Shown here one piece after another: positions 43,922 through 53,511 of a stretch of DNA of 64,000 bases (within the stretch, counting starts at the first letter, position 1; every line of letters begins with the position of its first letter). Both the position numbers and the translations under genes were made by a program. Source of the DNA: Lentibacillus kapialis. GTDB lineage: Bacteria > Bacillota > Bacilli > Bacillales > Amphibacillaceae. The stretch is from NCBI RefSeq assembly GCF_014646635.1, contig NZ_BMNQ01000006.1:36061-100060 (forward strand). Direction: 5' to 3'. Below the pieces are notes generated by a model that saw nothing but the letters and a program-made list of their open reading frames with translations, did no database searches and was not told the DNA's origin.

Positions 43922-44328
43922 TCCAGATACAGGCACTGATGCAATGGCGGGCAGCCAAGCACAAGCCAAATTTTGATGAACAATTCCAGTCTGGGCTGGG
44001 AAACGTTGTTGACTATTTTACTGATATTGGGCGGTTTCATGTCTAACTGATCGGCAATATCCTTAATATAAATATGTTTTTGTTTCGCTATTTCTTTAAA
44101 CCGATTTTTAATGACAAGCTGGCGGCTATGATCAATCATGGGGTTGATCGGCTTGAAATGATTCATTTGCTCCATTTTATCGATTATACAGCCAACCACA
44201 AAATCCTCAATCTGATAATTATCATCTCGATTTTTATCACGATGTCGGTTAATTAAATTTTCAAGCTCAGTGAGTTCTTTCAGTTGATGATACGTGTGGT
44301 CTTTGAGCCGAATCGTTATTTCCTTCAT
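43912..44328 (-). CDS. XRE-type DNA-binding protein with RHH-like N-terminus
   Basis: A 138-aa regulator. Residues 1-25 (KEITIRLKDHTYHQLKELTE) look like a ribbon-helix-helix strand and helix; the last 65 form a Cro/C1-type helix-turn-helix (IKDIADQLDMKPPNISKIVNN). Two different DNA-binding modules in one small protein is unusual; such proteins are common on plasmids and phages. ATG behind GAGGTG. Divergent tiny reading frames begin 50 bp away. Target unknown. Confidence 0.72.
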   Translation of the reverse strand: MKEITIRLKDHTYHQLKELTELENLINRHRDKNRDDNYQIEDFVVGCIIDKMEQMNHFKPINPMIDHSRQLVIKNRFKEIAKQKHIYIKDIADQLDMKPPNISKIVNNVSQPRLELFIKIWLVLGCPPLHQCLYLEED

Positions 44329-44378
44329 GTATAGATCACCTCAGGATTGGACAAGGTATTAGCGAAAGGATGATAAAA

Positions 44379-44471
44379 ATGACAAACGTTAACATCATAA
44401 GCCATAACGATAAAGAAGAAGATATCATTGAAACACTGCACGAGACATTTGATAAAGGCAGAAATGGCTGA
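44379..44471 (+). CDS. Possible 30-aa peptide divergent from the XRE gene
   Basis: TNVNIISHNDKEEDIIETLH then a short tail; acidic, soluble. AAAGGATG precedes the ATG. The position across from a DNA-binding regulator and the ribosome site are the only support; no family is recognised. Confidence 0.35.
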   Translation: MTNVNIISHNDKEEDIIETLHETFDKGRNG

Positions 44472-44586
44472 TTCAATAACAAATGTTGTGGATATACAAC
44501 CTTCCTTAAAGACATATTCGTTATCAAGACTAAAAATACCTCTGAGATTTTTGCTATATAAAAACTGGCGCATAACATCCATTTAG
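44464..44586 (+). CDS. Possible 40-aa peptide overlapping the previous frame
   Basis: Starts ADSITNVVDIQPSLKTYSL and ends in a basic/aromatic stretch. Its ATG overlaps the stop region of the 30-aa frame, which could allow coupled translation. No ribosome site of its own; weak evidence. Confidence 0.2.
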   Translation: MADSITNVVDIQPSLKTYSLSRLKIPLRFLLYKNWRITSI

Positions 44587-44611
44587 ATGTAATGCGCCAT
44601 ATTAGTGAACG

Positions 44612-45151
44612 TCACAGATTTACTTTTCGTTTAAAGCTTTGTTTCGATACAGAGGCAAGTTGTTGCTTCAATGTTTCCATTTCCTGTTTCAAGTGGTCGA
44701 TTTCATCTGTCTGTTTCTTTATATCCTTGATTAGTTTGTTTTGATTTTTTTGTTTTTCTTTAATGATTTCAACAAGTTGCTGCTGATTCTCAACATTACT
44801 GACGACTTTTCCAATCGTCTGCATCATCGTTACCACATTTTCTTTATAACTTTCATCGTGTGACTGCTGAGACACACTGTGCATATTCTCCAGTCTTATA
44901 GGAAAGGTACTCGTTGCTAACATTTCCCTGATTTGCTTCCTGTCATAATCTTGATCGTTGCATTTCTTGATAAACTTCAAAACTTCGATTCCATCCGGTC
45001 GGTAGTAAGTGACATTATTCAGTTTTGTTTTCGGGATATAAACATTAAAATCTTCAATCCATTTTTCCAGCGTATTTTTCTGAACCCCCATAATGTGGCT
45101 CAAACTCTCTTTGCTTAAAAATTCCAATGTTTCATCGACTCCCTTTACCAT
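44612..45151 (-). CDS. MerR-like DNA-binding protein with coiled-coil tail (DUF3967-like)
   Basis: A 179-aa protein: N-terminal MerR-type winged helix (FLSKESLSHIMGVQKNTLEKWIEDF, YYRPDGIEVLKFIKKC), a linker, then a long coiled coil (about 105-165, ENQQQLVEIIKEKQKNQNKL) and a basic end (SKQSFKRKVNL). This layout resembles RacA-like and plasmid/phage DUF3967 proteins involved in DNA anchoring or replication control rather than metal-sensing MerR. AAAGG lies six bases before the ATG. With the XRE protein it may be a remnant of an integrated replicon (inference). Confidence 0.75.
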   Translation of the reverse strand: MVKGVDETLEFLSKESLSHIMGVQKNTLEKWIEDFNVYIPKTKLNNVTYYRPDGIEVLKFIKKCNDQDYDRKQIREMLATSTFPIRLENMHSVSQQSHDESYKENVVTMMQTIGKVVSNVENQQQLVEIIKEKQKNQNKLIKDIKKQTDEIDHLKQEMETLKQQLASVSKQSFKRKVNL

Positions 45152-45239
45152 TTAATACCTTTCATTATCATGGTAAAAAAAGAATTCGGAAAAAATATGT
45201 AATAAATGTGGAAAAATAAGTGCGGACTACACTTTTCAC

Positions 45240-45434
45240 TCATTTCACAATTTCTTTGACTCTTCCTACATTGCCATTTTCCAGCATAACCTTGATCCCA
45301 TGTGGATGTGTAGCGGAATTTGTCAGTATTCTTGACACGATGCCATCTGTCAATTTTCCGGAACGCTGATCCTGCTTTTGTACGACGCGTACCGTTTGTC
45401 CAACTTTAATATTTTCTCTTCTGGTTCCAGACAT
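45240..45434 (-). CDS. ywbE: YwbE-family protein
   Basis: A 64-aa basic protein of the YwbE (DUF2196) family: SGTRRENIKVGQTVRVVQKQ, TDGIVSRILTNSATHPHGIKV. It looks like a small KOW/SH3-like beta barrel, perhaps RNA-binding. The start at 45432-45434 follows AAAGGAG; a longer reading lacks the family N-terminus. Function unknown. Confidence 0.85.
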   Translation of the reverse strand: MSGTRRENIKVGQTVRVVQKQDQRSGKLTDGIVSRILTNSATHPHGIKVMLENGNVGRVKEIVK

Positions 45435-45462
45435 TAAACATAAACTCCTTTGATTTGAGGTT

Positions 45463-45606
45463 TTACCTACAGAAATGATTCCGCCTCGTGCTAATACCTT
45501 CCTCTGATGACGCAAACGAGCGATTAATAATGTTCGTAATGTACTCCATATCTTGTGTACTGCCGCTCGCGTTATAAGGCAACATTTGTAACTTGATTGG
45601 CTGCAT
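45463..45606 (-). CDS. 47-aa protein of unknown function upstream of ywbE
   Basis: QPIKLQMLPYNASGSTQDME, then a short helix with NRSF and a basic end (STRRNHFCR). AAGGAGG is about ten bases before the ATG, a strong ribosome site. It ends 28 bp before ywbE on the same strand, so the two form a likely operon of small proteins. No family recognised. The gap 45607-45971 upstream shows no other gene. Confidence 0.5.
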   Translation of the reverse strand: MQPIKLQMLPYNASGSTQDMEYITNIINRSFASSEEGISTRRNHFCR

Positions 45607-45971
45607 AATAAATGACACCTCCTTATATCTATTCAACTTTTAGAGCCTCAGGAAGAAGCTATATTCAACACACCTATCAAATTTTACCAATATCCATTAT
45701 AAGTGCTTTGATTAAAATGTAATAGTTGGAAGCACCCACTCAAAAGGGTCAGTTCTTGACTATTTTTATGGTATATGAAATCCTATGACAGATTTTGAAT
45801 ATTATTTATTCAGGGATGTTGGTTCAATTTAAAAGAATGCTTAGAATTTAAAAATGCAGCTTAACACCTTGCAAGCTGATGTTTATTCGTATGTATAGCA
45901 AAATCGGTGGACGCCGTACTTCTTTAGCATGGACAACGCTATGGTATAATAATGTTTTGGAGATGATAAGT

Positions 45972-47162
45972 ATGTCAATGATGCAGGAAAAAGAAGCTAG
46001 TGGTAACCGAATCAGTTTTATAGGTGTTGCATATGCATTTTTAGTGGTTATGTTAGGTACGACGCTCCCGACACCATTATATCCAATATACGGGGATACA
46101 TTCGGGCTATCTCCTTTAATGATAACCATTATTTATGCTTTTTACGCAATCGGTGTTATTGGGGCTTTGCTTGTATTTGGCCACCTTTCCGATCATATTG
46201 GTCGCCGGTATATATTGATCCCTGGCGTCATTTTATCTGCAGCCAGTTCGCTTGTGTTTTTGTTCGCAGGTGGCATAACGCTTTTATTTATTGGACGTAT
46301 ATTATCCGGTTTATCTGCCGGGTTGTTCACCAGCACCGCAACAGCAACTTTGGTCAACTTGGCTCCACGCCATAAACAAGCTAAGGCGTCTATGATTGCA
46401 AGTGGCGTCAATATGCTGGGCTTAGGGTTGGGACCTCTTCTTGCCGGAGTTCTAGCCCAATTCTTTACCTATCCGATGCGTCTGGTGTTTGTGGTCGATT
46501 TTGCGATACTTGTGCCAGCATTCATCGCTATCTGGTTCATGCCGGAACCGGTCAAAGTGAAGCAAAAGGTTCAATTGAAAATACAAAAATTAAGTGTTCC
46601 CTCAGAGGTCCGTGTTACTTTTATTCGTGCTGTGATTCCGGTATTTGCAGGATTTTCGATGCTTGGTTTGTTTACAGCGGTATCACCTACATTTCTGCAA
46701 AAAGTATTGCATTTTGACAATAAGGCCATTTTAGGTGTTATTGTGTTTTTGGCTTTTTGTGCTTCTGCGGTTGGGCAGTTGTTATTAATAAACACTTCTG
46801 ATCATATCGTGCTAAAAGCAGGTAGTGCTGTATTAATTATCGGAGCTATGTTTGTAGGTATTGCATTACAATCACGTTCGTTAATGATATTACTTGTTGG
46901 CGCAATTGTTTCCGGGGTTGGTCAGGCATTCAGTTTTCGCGCCGGGCTTGCCTCGGTGAATGCCAAGACTTCTTCCCGGGAGCGTGGTGAAGTTACTTCC
47001 AGTTTTTTCACGATAGCCTATATTGCGCTATCAATTCCCGTAGTTGGTGTAGGCCTGCTTGCAAAATGGACAGGGATACAAGTGGCAGGCATTGTTTTCA
47101 GTATTGTTATTGCTTTGCTTGCATTGACAGCCTTGATTCTCTTATTCATTCGCCGGGGTTAA
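45972..47162 (+). CDS. MFS transporter (12-helix)
   Basis: A 396-aa major facilitator with 12 helices. Motif A reads FGHLSDHIGRRYIL after helix 2, and GLGLGPLLAGVLAQ is the antiporter-type motif C of helix 5, pointing to export by H+ exchange. A basic loop (about 185-205) separates the halves. I start at the ATG at 45972 after GGAG. Substrate unknown, no regulator adjacent. Confidence 0.86.
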   Translation: MSMMQEKEASGNRISFIGVAYAFLVVMLGTTLPTPLYPIYGDTFGLSPLMITIIYAFYAIGVIGALLVFGHLSDHIGRRYILIPGVILSAASSLVFLFAGGITLLFIGRILSGLSAGLFTSTATATLVNLAPRHKQAKASMIASGVNMLGLGLGPLLAGVLAQFFTYPMRLVFVVDFAILVPAFIAIWFMPEPVKVKQKVQLKIQKLSVPSEVRVTFIRAVIPVFAGFSMLGLFTAVSPTFLQKVLHFDNKAILGVIVFLAFCASAVGQLLLINTSDHIVLKAGSAVLIIGAMFVGIALQSRSLMILLVGAIVSGVGQAFSFRAGLASVNAKTSSRERGEVTSSFFTIAYIALSIPVVGVGLLAKWTGIQVAGIVFSIVIALLALTALILLFIRRG

Positions 47163-47384
47163 TAAAAGCTCCACCAGGAATAAGAAATCACAATTTAAAA
47201 GTGCAAAGCCAATGGTTGGAGGTCTAATCCAGCTTTCTTTAATCCTTAAGTACATAATTCACATTAATTTCACACAATTATCATTGATAAAACAAAGGTT
47301 TTATTGATAACGTAGTGTTAAATATTATGTCATAATAGTCACTACACAAAAGGATTCGGTGAAATGTTAGAATAACAACAAAAT

Positions 47385-47432
47385 AAGCCGGCAGGACCGC
47401 GCAACAGCATATGCGGATCATCTGCCGGCTTT
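47385..47432 (-). terminator. Intrinsic terminator of the ldh-like to gabT cluster
   Basis: AAAGCCGGCAG / CTGCCGGCTT stem with TATTTTGTTG on the minus strand, 27 bp after the gabT stop. Confidence 0.85.
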
Positions 47433-47458
47433 AAATATTTACTGTTATGTCGAATAGC

Positions 47459-48763
47459 TTATAACGTTTCCAGCACTTCCTCCAGCACCTTAAGACCATG
47501 ATCAACTTGATCTTTCGTCACTATTAACGGTGGAATCATACGGATAACTTCACCTGCATTACCGCCCAGATAAAACAGAACCCCTTTTTCAAGACAGCCA
47601 TCCAGCACCTTCATAACAGCATCACCGTCAGGTTCATTCGTTTCCGGATCCTTGAATGCTATACCGATCATTAAACCTGCCCCGCGAACATCGTGGATCA
47701 TCGGGAACCTCTCTTTCAGCTTATTTAGACGATTAAGCGCATATGTTCCAACGTCACGGCTGTTTTCAAGGAGTTTTTCTTCTTTTATGACCTCAATGGA
47801 CGCCCGTGCGGTTGCACAGGCAATCGGATTTCCTCCAAAAGTCGTGGCATGACTCCCCATTGGCCATTGTTCCATCAGTTCTTTTGAGGCAATCGTGACA
47901 CCAAGCGGCAAACCGGCCGCAATCCCCTTAGCTACTGCCATAATATCCGGTGTGACTTCAAATGTTTGCGCGGCGAACCAATTACCTGTGCGGCCAAAGC
48001 CTGTCTGTACTTCATCAAAAATAAGTAAAATGCCGTATCGATCACAGATTTCACGGATTTTTTTCAGCCAGGACGCAGGCGGAATGATATAGCCGCCTTC
48101 ACCAAGCACCGGCTCAACAATCATGCAGGCAACTTCATCCGGGTCAACCTGATGACGAAAGAGTTTTTTTGCTTCATCTTCCAGTTTCCAAGGAAAATAC
48201 ACCTCGGGGTCAACACCAGCTGGTGCTTCATCTGGATTTGCATATGGCAGCTGATAGTTTAACCACGACGGCTGAAGGTGCTTTCGATATTTACTTTTGG
48301 ATGTGGACACACTGAGAGCCCCGATAGTCCGGCCATGGAATCCGCCTGTAAATGAAATAACATAAGGACGATTCGTTACATGCTTTGCAAGTTTCAATGC
48401 GCCCTCGATTGCTTCTGTACCACTATTTCCGAAAAAGAAATTATCCAATTTCCCCGGTAGAATCTCCTGAAGCTCTTCAGCAAGCTTTAAGATCGATTCA
48501 TACATGATTACACCGGATGGCCCGTGTACCAAATGATCAGCACTATCCTTGATGGCTTCCACAACTTTAGGATGACGGTGTCCGACATTTTCAACTGCAA
48601 TCCCTGATGTGAAATCCAAATACTCCTTGCCGTCTGTTCCGTAGTAATAGCATCCTTCTGCTTTTACGACCGGTAAATTCGGATGATCCTTCGCCATACT
48701 TGGTGCAAGGAAATTTCCTATAGAATCTGCTAACTTCAGCCAATCTTGATTATTGTCCTTCAT
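47459..48763 (-). CDS. gabT: 4-aminobutyrate (class III) aminotransferase
   Basis: A 434-aa PLP fold-type I omega-transaminase. [44 protein letters not shown] and the cofactor Lys in [13 protein letters not shown] are as in GabT. It likely moves the amino group from GABA or a related omega-amino acid to 2-oxoglutarate. No gabD is adjacent, so GABA is a probable rather than proven substrate. The start at 48761-48763 is seven bases from AAGGGG, and the upstream ATG is too close to it. Two bases after the regulator stop, so the genes are coupled. Confidence 0.9.
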   Translation of the reverse strand: MKDNNQDWLKLADSIGNFLAPSMAKDHPNLPVVKAEGCYYYGTDGKEYLDFTSGIAVENVGHRHPKVVEAIKDSADHLVHGPSGVIMYESILKLAEELQEILPGKLDNFFFGNSGTEAIEGALKLAKHVTNRPYVISFTGGFHGRTIGALSVSTSKSKYRKHLQPSWLNYQLPYANPDEAPAGVDPEVYFPWKLEDEAKKLFRHQVDPDEVACMIVEPVLGEGGYIIPPASWLKKIREICDRYGILLIFDEVQTGFGRTGNWFAAQTFEVTPDIMAVAKGIAAGLPLGVTIASKELMEQWPMGSHATTFGGNPIACATARASIEVIKEEKLLENSRDVGTYALNRLNKLKERFPMIHDVRGAGLMIGIAFKDPETNEPDGDAVMKVLDGCLEKGVLFYLGGNAGEVIRMIPPLIVTKDQVDHGLKVLEEVLETL

Positions 48764-48765
48764 GT

Positions 48766-50106
48766 TCATTCCCCTTTATCCTGGATTGAATATTTTTTTA
48801 GTTTGCGTACAACAGATGGCTGGCTGATTCCCAATATTTCAGCCATTTCAGTGGTTGTTTTACTATGATTTTTCACATTTTGAATGATTTGTTTTTCGAC
48901 ATTTTCCAAAACCGTATTCAAGGGGGCGCCATTAAGTTTATATGCTTCCATATTTTCATCCCCTCTGTACTCGAAAGGCAAATCATTTAAAGTCAGCGTT
49001 TCAGACTCGCTTTGAACGATCATTCTTTCAATCACATGTTTCACTTCAAAAAAGTTGCCGGGCCAATCCAAGTCAAGCAAGGCCAAGTATAATTCTTTGC
49101 TGAATTTCCTATTAAGCTGATATTTATCACAAAGCCTTTCTTTATATTGGTCGATGGCGTATTTTAAATCCTCGCTGCGTTCACGCAATGCCGGGATATA
49201 TACAGGCACGATCTGAAGTTCATAGTATAAATCTTTACGGATTTTTTTCTCAGTCATGAGTTGTGTGAGCGATGTTTCAGTCGAGGCAATGACTCTAAAT
49301 TGATCATTATACGCCTTTAACACTTTTATAAGAATATGCTGTGCATGTAACGAAAGATGGTCAACACCTTCAAGATATAGAGTTCCTGATTGGGCCATAT
49401 CCGCCAAACCAATGTCTTGATGATGTTCGCCGGAAGTTTTGCCAGCCAATTCACGTTCGAAAATAGCATCTGGTATGGAAGAGCAATTCATAGTAATAAA
49501 AGGCCCGTTTTTCCGCTTACTATTCGTATGAATATAGTGAGCAATTTTGGATTTGCCGACCCCTTGCTCCCCCTGTAATACTACATCAGCATCATATGGC
49601 GCAACCTTTTTAACTTTTTGAAGCAATTCTCTCGTCGTTTGACTTCTGACAATAAAACCATCAGCATTCAAACTTGCTTCCCGCATATTGGCTAACTCAG
49701 TTTTTATTCTGGACATTTCGTCGTACAGTTCGTCCAAATACTCCTGAAGCATAAAAAGCTCCGAAACCTCGTAAGAATAACTCAAAACATATTCGATATC
49801 ATGATATTCATTAAACAGTGGAATTCCTGTAATGAGTACCTTTCGATCATTTGGAGTGGTTTGTACCGTTATAGCTTTTTTCCGTTTCTTTAAAACTAAG
49901 GGTGTAATAGCCGGCGAAAAAATCGCCCTTTCTTCCAGATCATAAACAGACTGACCAAGCAAATCGTGTGGTTCCAGATCATAAAGCGAACCGCTAATGT
50001 TCGTAACTTTAATGATTCTGCCCTGGCGATTTGTGATAATGATATCTTCATCATATGTGTCAATGACTTCCTCATCTGCATTTTTTAGAAAGTAGATATC
50101 CTTCAT
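48766..50106 (-). CDS. PAS / sigma-54-interaction-like / TyrR-HTH regulator without GAFTGA
   Basis: A 446-aa regulator. A PAS domain (about 15-110, [20 protein letters not shown]), a coiled linker, an AAA+ domain (about 150-375; Walker [15 protein letters not shown]) and a TyrR-type HTH at the end ([22 protein letters not shown]). Where active bacterial enhancer-binding proteins have GAFTGA there is [13 protein letters not shown], and Walker B is degenerate ([10 protein letters not shown] in place of the usual FLDE). It therefore probably does not activate sigma-54 promoters but works like TyrR on a sigma-A promoter. It lies inside the cluster and likely controls it. Confidence 0.88.
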   Translation of the reverse strand: MKDIYFLKNADEEVIDTYDEDIIITNRQGRIIKVTNISGSLYDLEPHDLLGQSVYDLEERAIFSPAITPLVLKKRKKAITVQTTPNDRKVLITGIPLFNEYHDIEYVLSYSYEVSELFMLQEYLDELYDEMSRIKTELANMREASLNADGFIVRSQTTRELLQKVKKVAPYDADVVLQGEQGVGKSKIAHYIHTNSKRKNGPFITMNCSSIPDAIFERELAGKTSGEHHQDIGLADMAQSGTLYLEGVDHLSLHAQHILIKVLKAYNDQFRVIASTETSLTQLMTEKKIRKDLYYELQIVPVYIPALRERSEDLKYAIDQYKERLCDKYQLNRKFSKELYLALLDLDWPGNFFEVKHVIERMIVQSESETLTLNDLPFEYRGDENMEAYKLNGAPLNTVLENVEKQIIQNVKNHSKTTTEMAEILGISQPSVVRKLKKYSIQDKGE

Positions 50107-50181
50107 TCGGCATTTGCACCACTTTCGGTTTTTTACTCACCTAATGTTTTTTAGTTCTTCAGATAACCTAAACGCGTTTGT

Positions 50182-51558
50182 TTAAAAAAAGAAAACATGC
50201 GCTATAAACACAACGATCGGTAGTGTAATGATCGTTCTCTCCAGAAATACAATCACTAGATCCCAAAAGCTGATTTTAATTTTTGATTTCAAAAGCAAAA
50301 TACCAATTTCAGACATGTAAATCAACTGAGTGAGTGACATGGCTGCAATGACAAAACGTGTTAATTCACTTTCGATACCGCTTGCGATCACCGCTGGCAA
50401 AAACATATCTGCAAAACCAACGATCATCGCCGGTGCTGCTGCGGCCGCTTCCGGAATCTGCAGGAGGTTCAGTAAGGGCACAAACGGATAAGATAAAATC
50501 TGAAAAACCGGTGTAAATTCAGCGATAATCAGTGCAATCGTTCCGAGGGACATGACAAGAGGAATCAAGGAAAACCATATATCAGCTACAACCTTGAATC
50601 CGCCTTTTGCGACCCCTCTGAAATTTTTAATGTTAGAAGCCTTTTCAAGCGCCTTCTCTATCCCCCATTTAAAACTTGATACACCTGATGGCGCAGTTTC
50701 ATCAATCTGTTTTCCTACAGGTTCATGATACGTATCCTTTTTTCTGGATAATGGTGGAATACGAGGGCAAATTATTGCTGCAACAACACTTGCTATACAA
50801 ACGGTAAGGTAAAATGGTACAAACATATCCGTTAACCCGATGACACTGATGACAACAAAACTAAAAGCAATCGAATTAATCGAAAAGTTTGTCGCAACAA
50901 CCGAGGCTTCCCTGTCGGTATAATATCCTCTTTCATATTGTTCAGTGGTGATGACGACACCTACTGTTCCGGACCCCATCCAGGAAGCGGTTGCATCGAT
51001 CGATGACCTTCCGGGTAGACGAAACAATGGCTGCATCACCTTATGCAGCACTGTACCAATAAATTCCATGAGCCCGAATTCCAGTAGGAGTGGCATTAAT
51101 ATTCCTGCAGCCAGGAAAAAGGTTGCCAGAACAGGAACGAGGGAAAATAAAACAGTGCCCCCGGTGGCCTCAGACCATATCCATTGAGGGCCCACTTCGT
51201 TAAGCGTCATAATGGCAAATATTGAACCAATTAGTCTCATAATAATCCAGAAAAGGGATACATCAAATAATGACTGTACAAAGGTATTCTTTTTCATAAA
51301 TGCCGGCTTAACTACCTTTGTATACATAGCTAATACAGTGGACAGGCAAAAAATGATGGTCATAAACACCGGCCAATAGTCTTTGAATGCCCCTTCCAAC
51401 ATTCCGGCGAGAATGCCAACGCCTATATTCGTCTCCCCATTATAAGGAACAGGCACCAAAAAGAGCCCAGCACCAATCAGGGAAAATAAAATAAACTTAA
51501 TATAATTAGACGTGGTTCTGTATTGATTCCGACTGACGTTTTTCTTTTTTTCTTCCAT
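50182..51558 (-). CDS. YjiH-family nucleoside-recognition-domain membrane protein
   Basis: A 458-aa protein of the YjiH type with about 10-11 helices. It contains the Gate domain (LLEFGLMEFIGTVL, PLFRLPGRSSIDATASWMGSGTVGV), and the family start YIKFILFSLIGAGLFLVPVPYNG. Such proteins are thought to transport small organic molecules; a role in uptake of the amino or hydroxy acid used by the cluster is plausible. ATG preceded by GAGGG. Begins 15 bp after the ldh-like gene, ends 75 bp before the regulator. Confidence 0.85.
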   Translation of the reverse strand: MEEKKKNVSRNQYRTTSNYIKFILFSLIGAGLFLVPVPYNGETNIGVGILAGMLEGAFKDYWPVFMTIIFCLSTVLAMYTKVVKPAFMKKNTFVQSLFDVSLFWIIMRLIGSIFAIMTLNEVGPQWIWSEATGGTVLFSLVPVLATFFLAAGILMPLLLEFGLMEFIGTVLHKVMQPLFRLPGRSSIDATASWMGSGTVGVVITTEQYERGYYTDREASVVATNFSINSIAFSFVVISVIGLTDMFVPFYLTVCIASVVAAIICPRIPPLSRKKDTYHEPVGKQIDETAPSGVSSFKWGIEKALEKASNIKNFRGVAKGGFKVVADIWFSLIPLVMSLGTIALIIAEFTPVFQILSYPFVPLLNLLQIPEAAAAAPAMIVGFADMFLPAVIASGIESELTRFVIAAMSLTQLIYMSEIGILLLKSKIKISFWDLVIVFLERTIITLPIVVFIAHVFFF

Positions 51559-51573
51559 TTTTGCATCCCTCGC

Positions 51574-52527
51574 TCACGTTTTCTTAGGCAGTGGTTTCAT
51601 AGCAGACCTTAACACTTCAATCGAGGAAGCAAGCTTGTCCTTTTCCTCTTTGTTCAGATCCACTTCAATAATTTCCTGTACGCCTTGTCGGTTAATGATG
51701 GCCGGAACCCCGGCAAAAATATCTTGGAATCCATATTCGCCATCCAGAAGTGCTGATACTGGTAGAACAGTATTTTCATTCTTTAATATTGCTTTTGTGA
51801 TTTTTGCTAAACCCGCACCGATACCATAATAGGTAGATCCTTTTTTCTCAATGACAACATCCGCTATATCGCGTACATTAGCAGCCATTTTCTCAAGGTC
51901 TTTTAACATGTATCGATCACTGGCATTTAGAATATCCATAACGTTTTTCCCGCCAATGGCTGCATTGCTCAAAGCAGCTACCTGTGAATCGCCATGCTCG
52001 CCAATGATATAGCCATTAATACTTTTGGGATCCACACTGAAGTATTCGCCCAGCATATGAAGATATCTGGCTGTATCCAGTATTGTCCCGGATCCAATAA
52101 CCCTTTCTTTAGGAAGTCCCGAAAATGTCCACGTTGCCTGAGTGATAATGTCTACTGGATTCGTGGAAATCAGAAAAATGCCGTTGAAACCACTTGCCAT
52201 CACACTGTCTACGATAGATTTAACAATCGATGTATTTTTTTCGACTGCTGATAATCGTGTTTCTTCATCGCTTTGGCTTACCCCGGCAGTAATACAGACG
52301 ATATCCGCTTCTTTACAGTCATGATAGTCTCCGCTCCATACTTTGGCAGGGGATTCGTAAAAATATCGCCCATGATTTAAATCCATCACTTCGCCTTCTG
52401 CTTTTTCTTGATTCACATCGATTAACACGAGTTCTTCCGTTATTCCTTGGTTTACTAGAGCGTATGCGTAACTGGAGCCAACAAATCCAGCACCCACTAC
52501 AACGACTCGGTTCACACCACTTGTCAT
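51574..52527 (-). CDS. L-lactate/2-hydroxy-acid dehydrogenase (LDH family)
   Basis: A 317-aa LDH-fold protein. NAD motif VVVVGAGFVGSSYA; ISTNPVD; the His-Asp relay as GEHGDSQVA and DTARYLHML. The substrate-specificity loop reads GVSQSDEETRLSAVEKN: it keeps the LDH-type Gln and the catalytic Arg but has SDEE where lactate dehydrogenases have KPGE. That suggests changed specificity or loop motion. It heads the four-gene cluster ending in gabT, so its substrate may be a hydroxy acid other than lactate. ATG after AAGGCGGG. Confidence 0.85.
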   Translation of the reverse strand: MTSGVNRVVVVGAGFVGSSYAYALVNQGITEELVLIDVNQEKAEGEVMDLNHGRYFYESPAKVWSGDYHDCKEADIVCITAGVSQSDEETRLSAVEKNTSIVKSIVDSVMASGFNGIFLISTNPVDIITQATWTFSGLPKERVIGSGTILDTARYLHMLGEYFSVDPKSINGYIIGEHGDSQVAALSNAAIGGKNVMDILNASDRYMLKDLEKMAANVRDIADVVIEKKGSTYYGIGAGLAKITKAILKNENTVLPVSALLDGEYGFQDIFAGVPAIINRQGVQEIIEVDLNKEEKDKLASSIEVLRSAMKPLPKKT

Positions 52528-52807
52528 GACATTCCCGCCTTCGCCTGTCGTATTATAAAGCCAAGATTGGTTAACGCACCATAATTAATTCAATAACAAA
52601 TAATTATTTATATTTGAATAGAAATTATACATTAAATAATTCTGAATTTCAAATCTACTTTTTGTTTTCAGCCTATACGGAAAAGTTCGCATTCCGCGAA
52701 TGAAGTATTACAGTGCAAGAACGATAGTGAGTGCGTTTAATATTGCAGACACATCCTCCTTCTTTGGTGAATACACTGGGCATAAAACCAGAAGAAGGTG
52801 AAGACAT

Positions 52808-53428
52808 ATGCCAAAACCATTACCTGTCAGGATTGACCCTGCACGGATCAGCTCCGGACAGGATATAAACGTTATCTATCCCAATGTTTACAGCATGCGT
52901 GATCAGCAAATGGAACAATTCATCAACCAATCAATTGCCTATGAAACGCAGCAGCTTATTAATATGCAAGCTGGTGAAATGCCCAGTCCGCTCATTGAAA
53001 TGGATGGTTCATTTGAAATTAAAAACAACCAGCGAAACGTTCTCAGTTTGTCGCTGTCCAATTATGCATACCATTACCAGTCTGCACATGGCATGACTTA
53101 TATCACATCATTAACGTTTGATCTGCAGAACCGGAAGCGGTGCAGTTTGAGTGATTTGTTCAAGCCGGACAGTAATTACGTTAAGCGGCTGACAGAGCTG
53201 GTCAATGAGCAAATTAAGCGGCGCGACATTCAGACGTTCGATGATCATGTTGAGGTTCAGCCTGAGCAAGATTTCTACATCGCCGATAAAACACTTGTCA
53301 TATATTTCCAATTATACGACATAACACCGTATGTGTTTGGATTCCCGATGTTTCCGATATCCGTTTATAATATTGCAGATATAATCGATGAAGATGGACC
53401 GCTTGGCCGGATGGCAGTAAATGATTGA
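52808..53428 (+). CDS. DUF3298/DUF4163-domain protein
   Basis: A 206-aa protein with DUF4163 (about 20-100) and DUF3298 (about 105-195, SLSDLFKPDSNYVKRLTELV, QDFYIADKTLVIYFQLYDITPYVFGF). This domain is the ligand-binding sensor part of RsiV, which binds lysozyme; here there is no signal peptide or membrane anchor, so the protein seems cytoplasmic. ATG behind GAAGGTG. It stands alone. A stem-loop CACCCGGG / CCCGGGGTG at 53445-53470 follows but lacks a T-run. Confidence 0.82.
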   Translation: MPKPLPVRIDPARISSGQDINVIYPNVYSMRDQQMEQFINQSIAYETQQLINMQAGEMPSPLIEMDGSFEIKNNQRNVLSLSLSNYAYHYQSAHGMTYITSLTFDLQNRKRCSLSDLFKPDSNYVKRLTELVNEQIKRRDIQTFDDHVEVQPEQDFYIADKTLVIYFQLYDITPYVFGFPMFPISVYNIADIIDEDGPLGRMAVND

Positions 53429-53511
53429 CAACCAGCTATGAGATTTCACCCGGGTTTGCTGCCCGGGGTGAAGCTGGGTGAATAACCTCTTTTTGATAAA
53501 AATGTAGGTGT

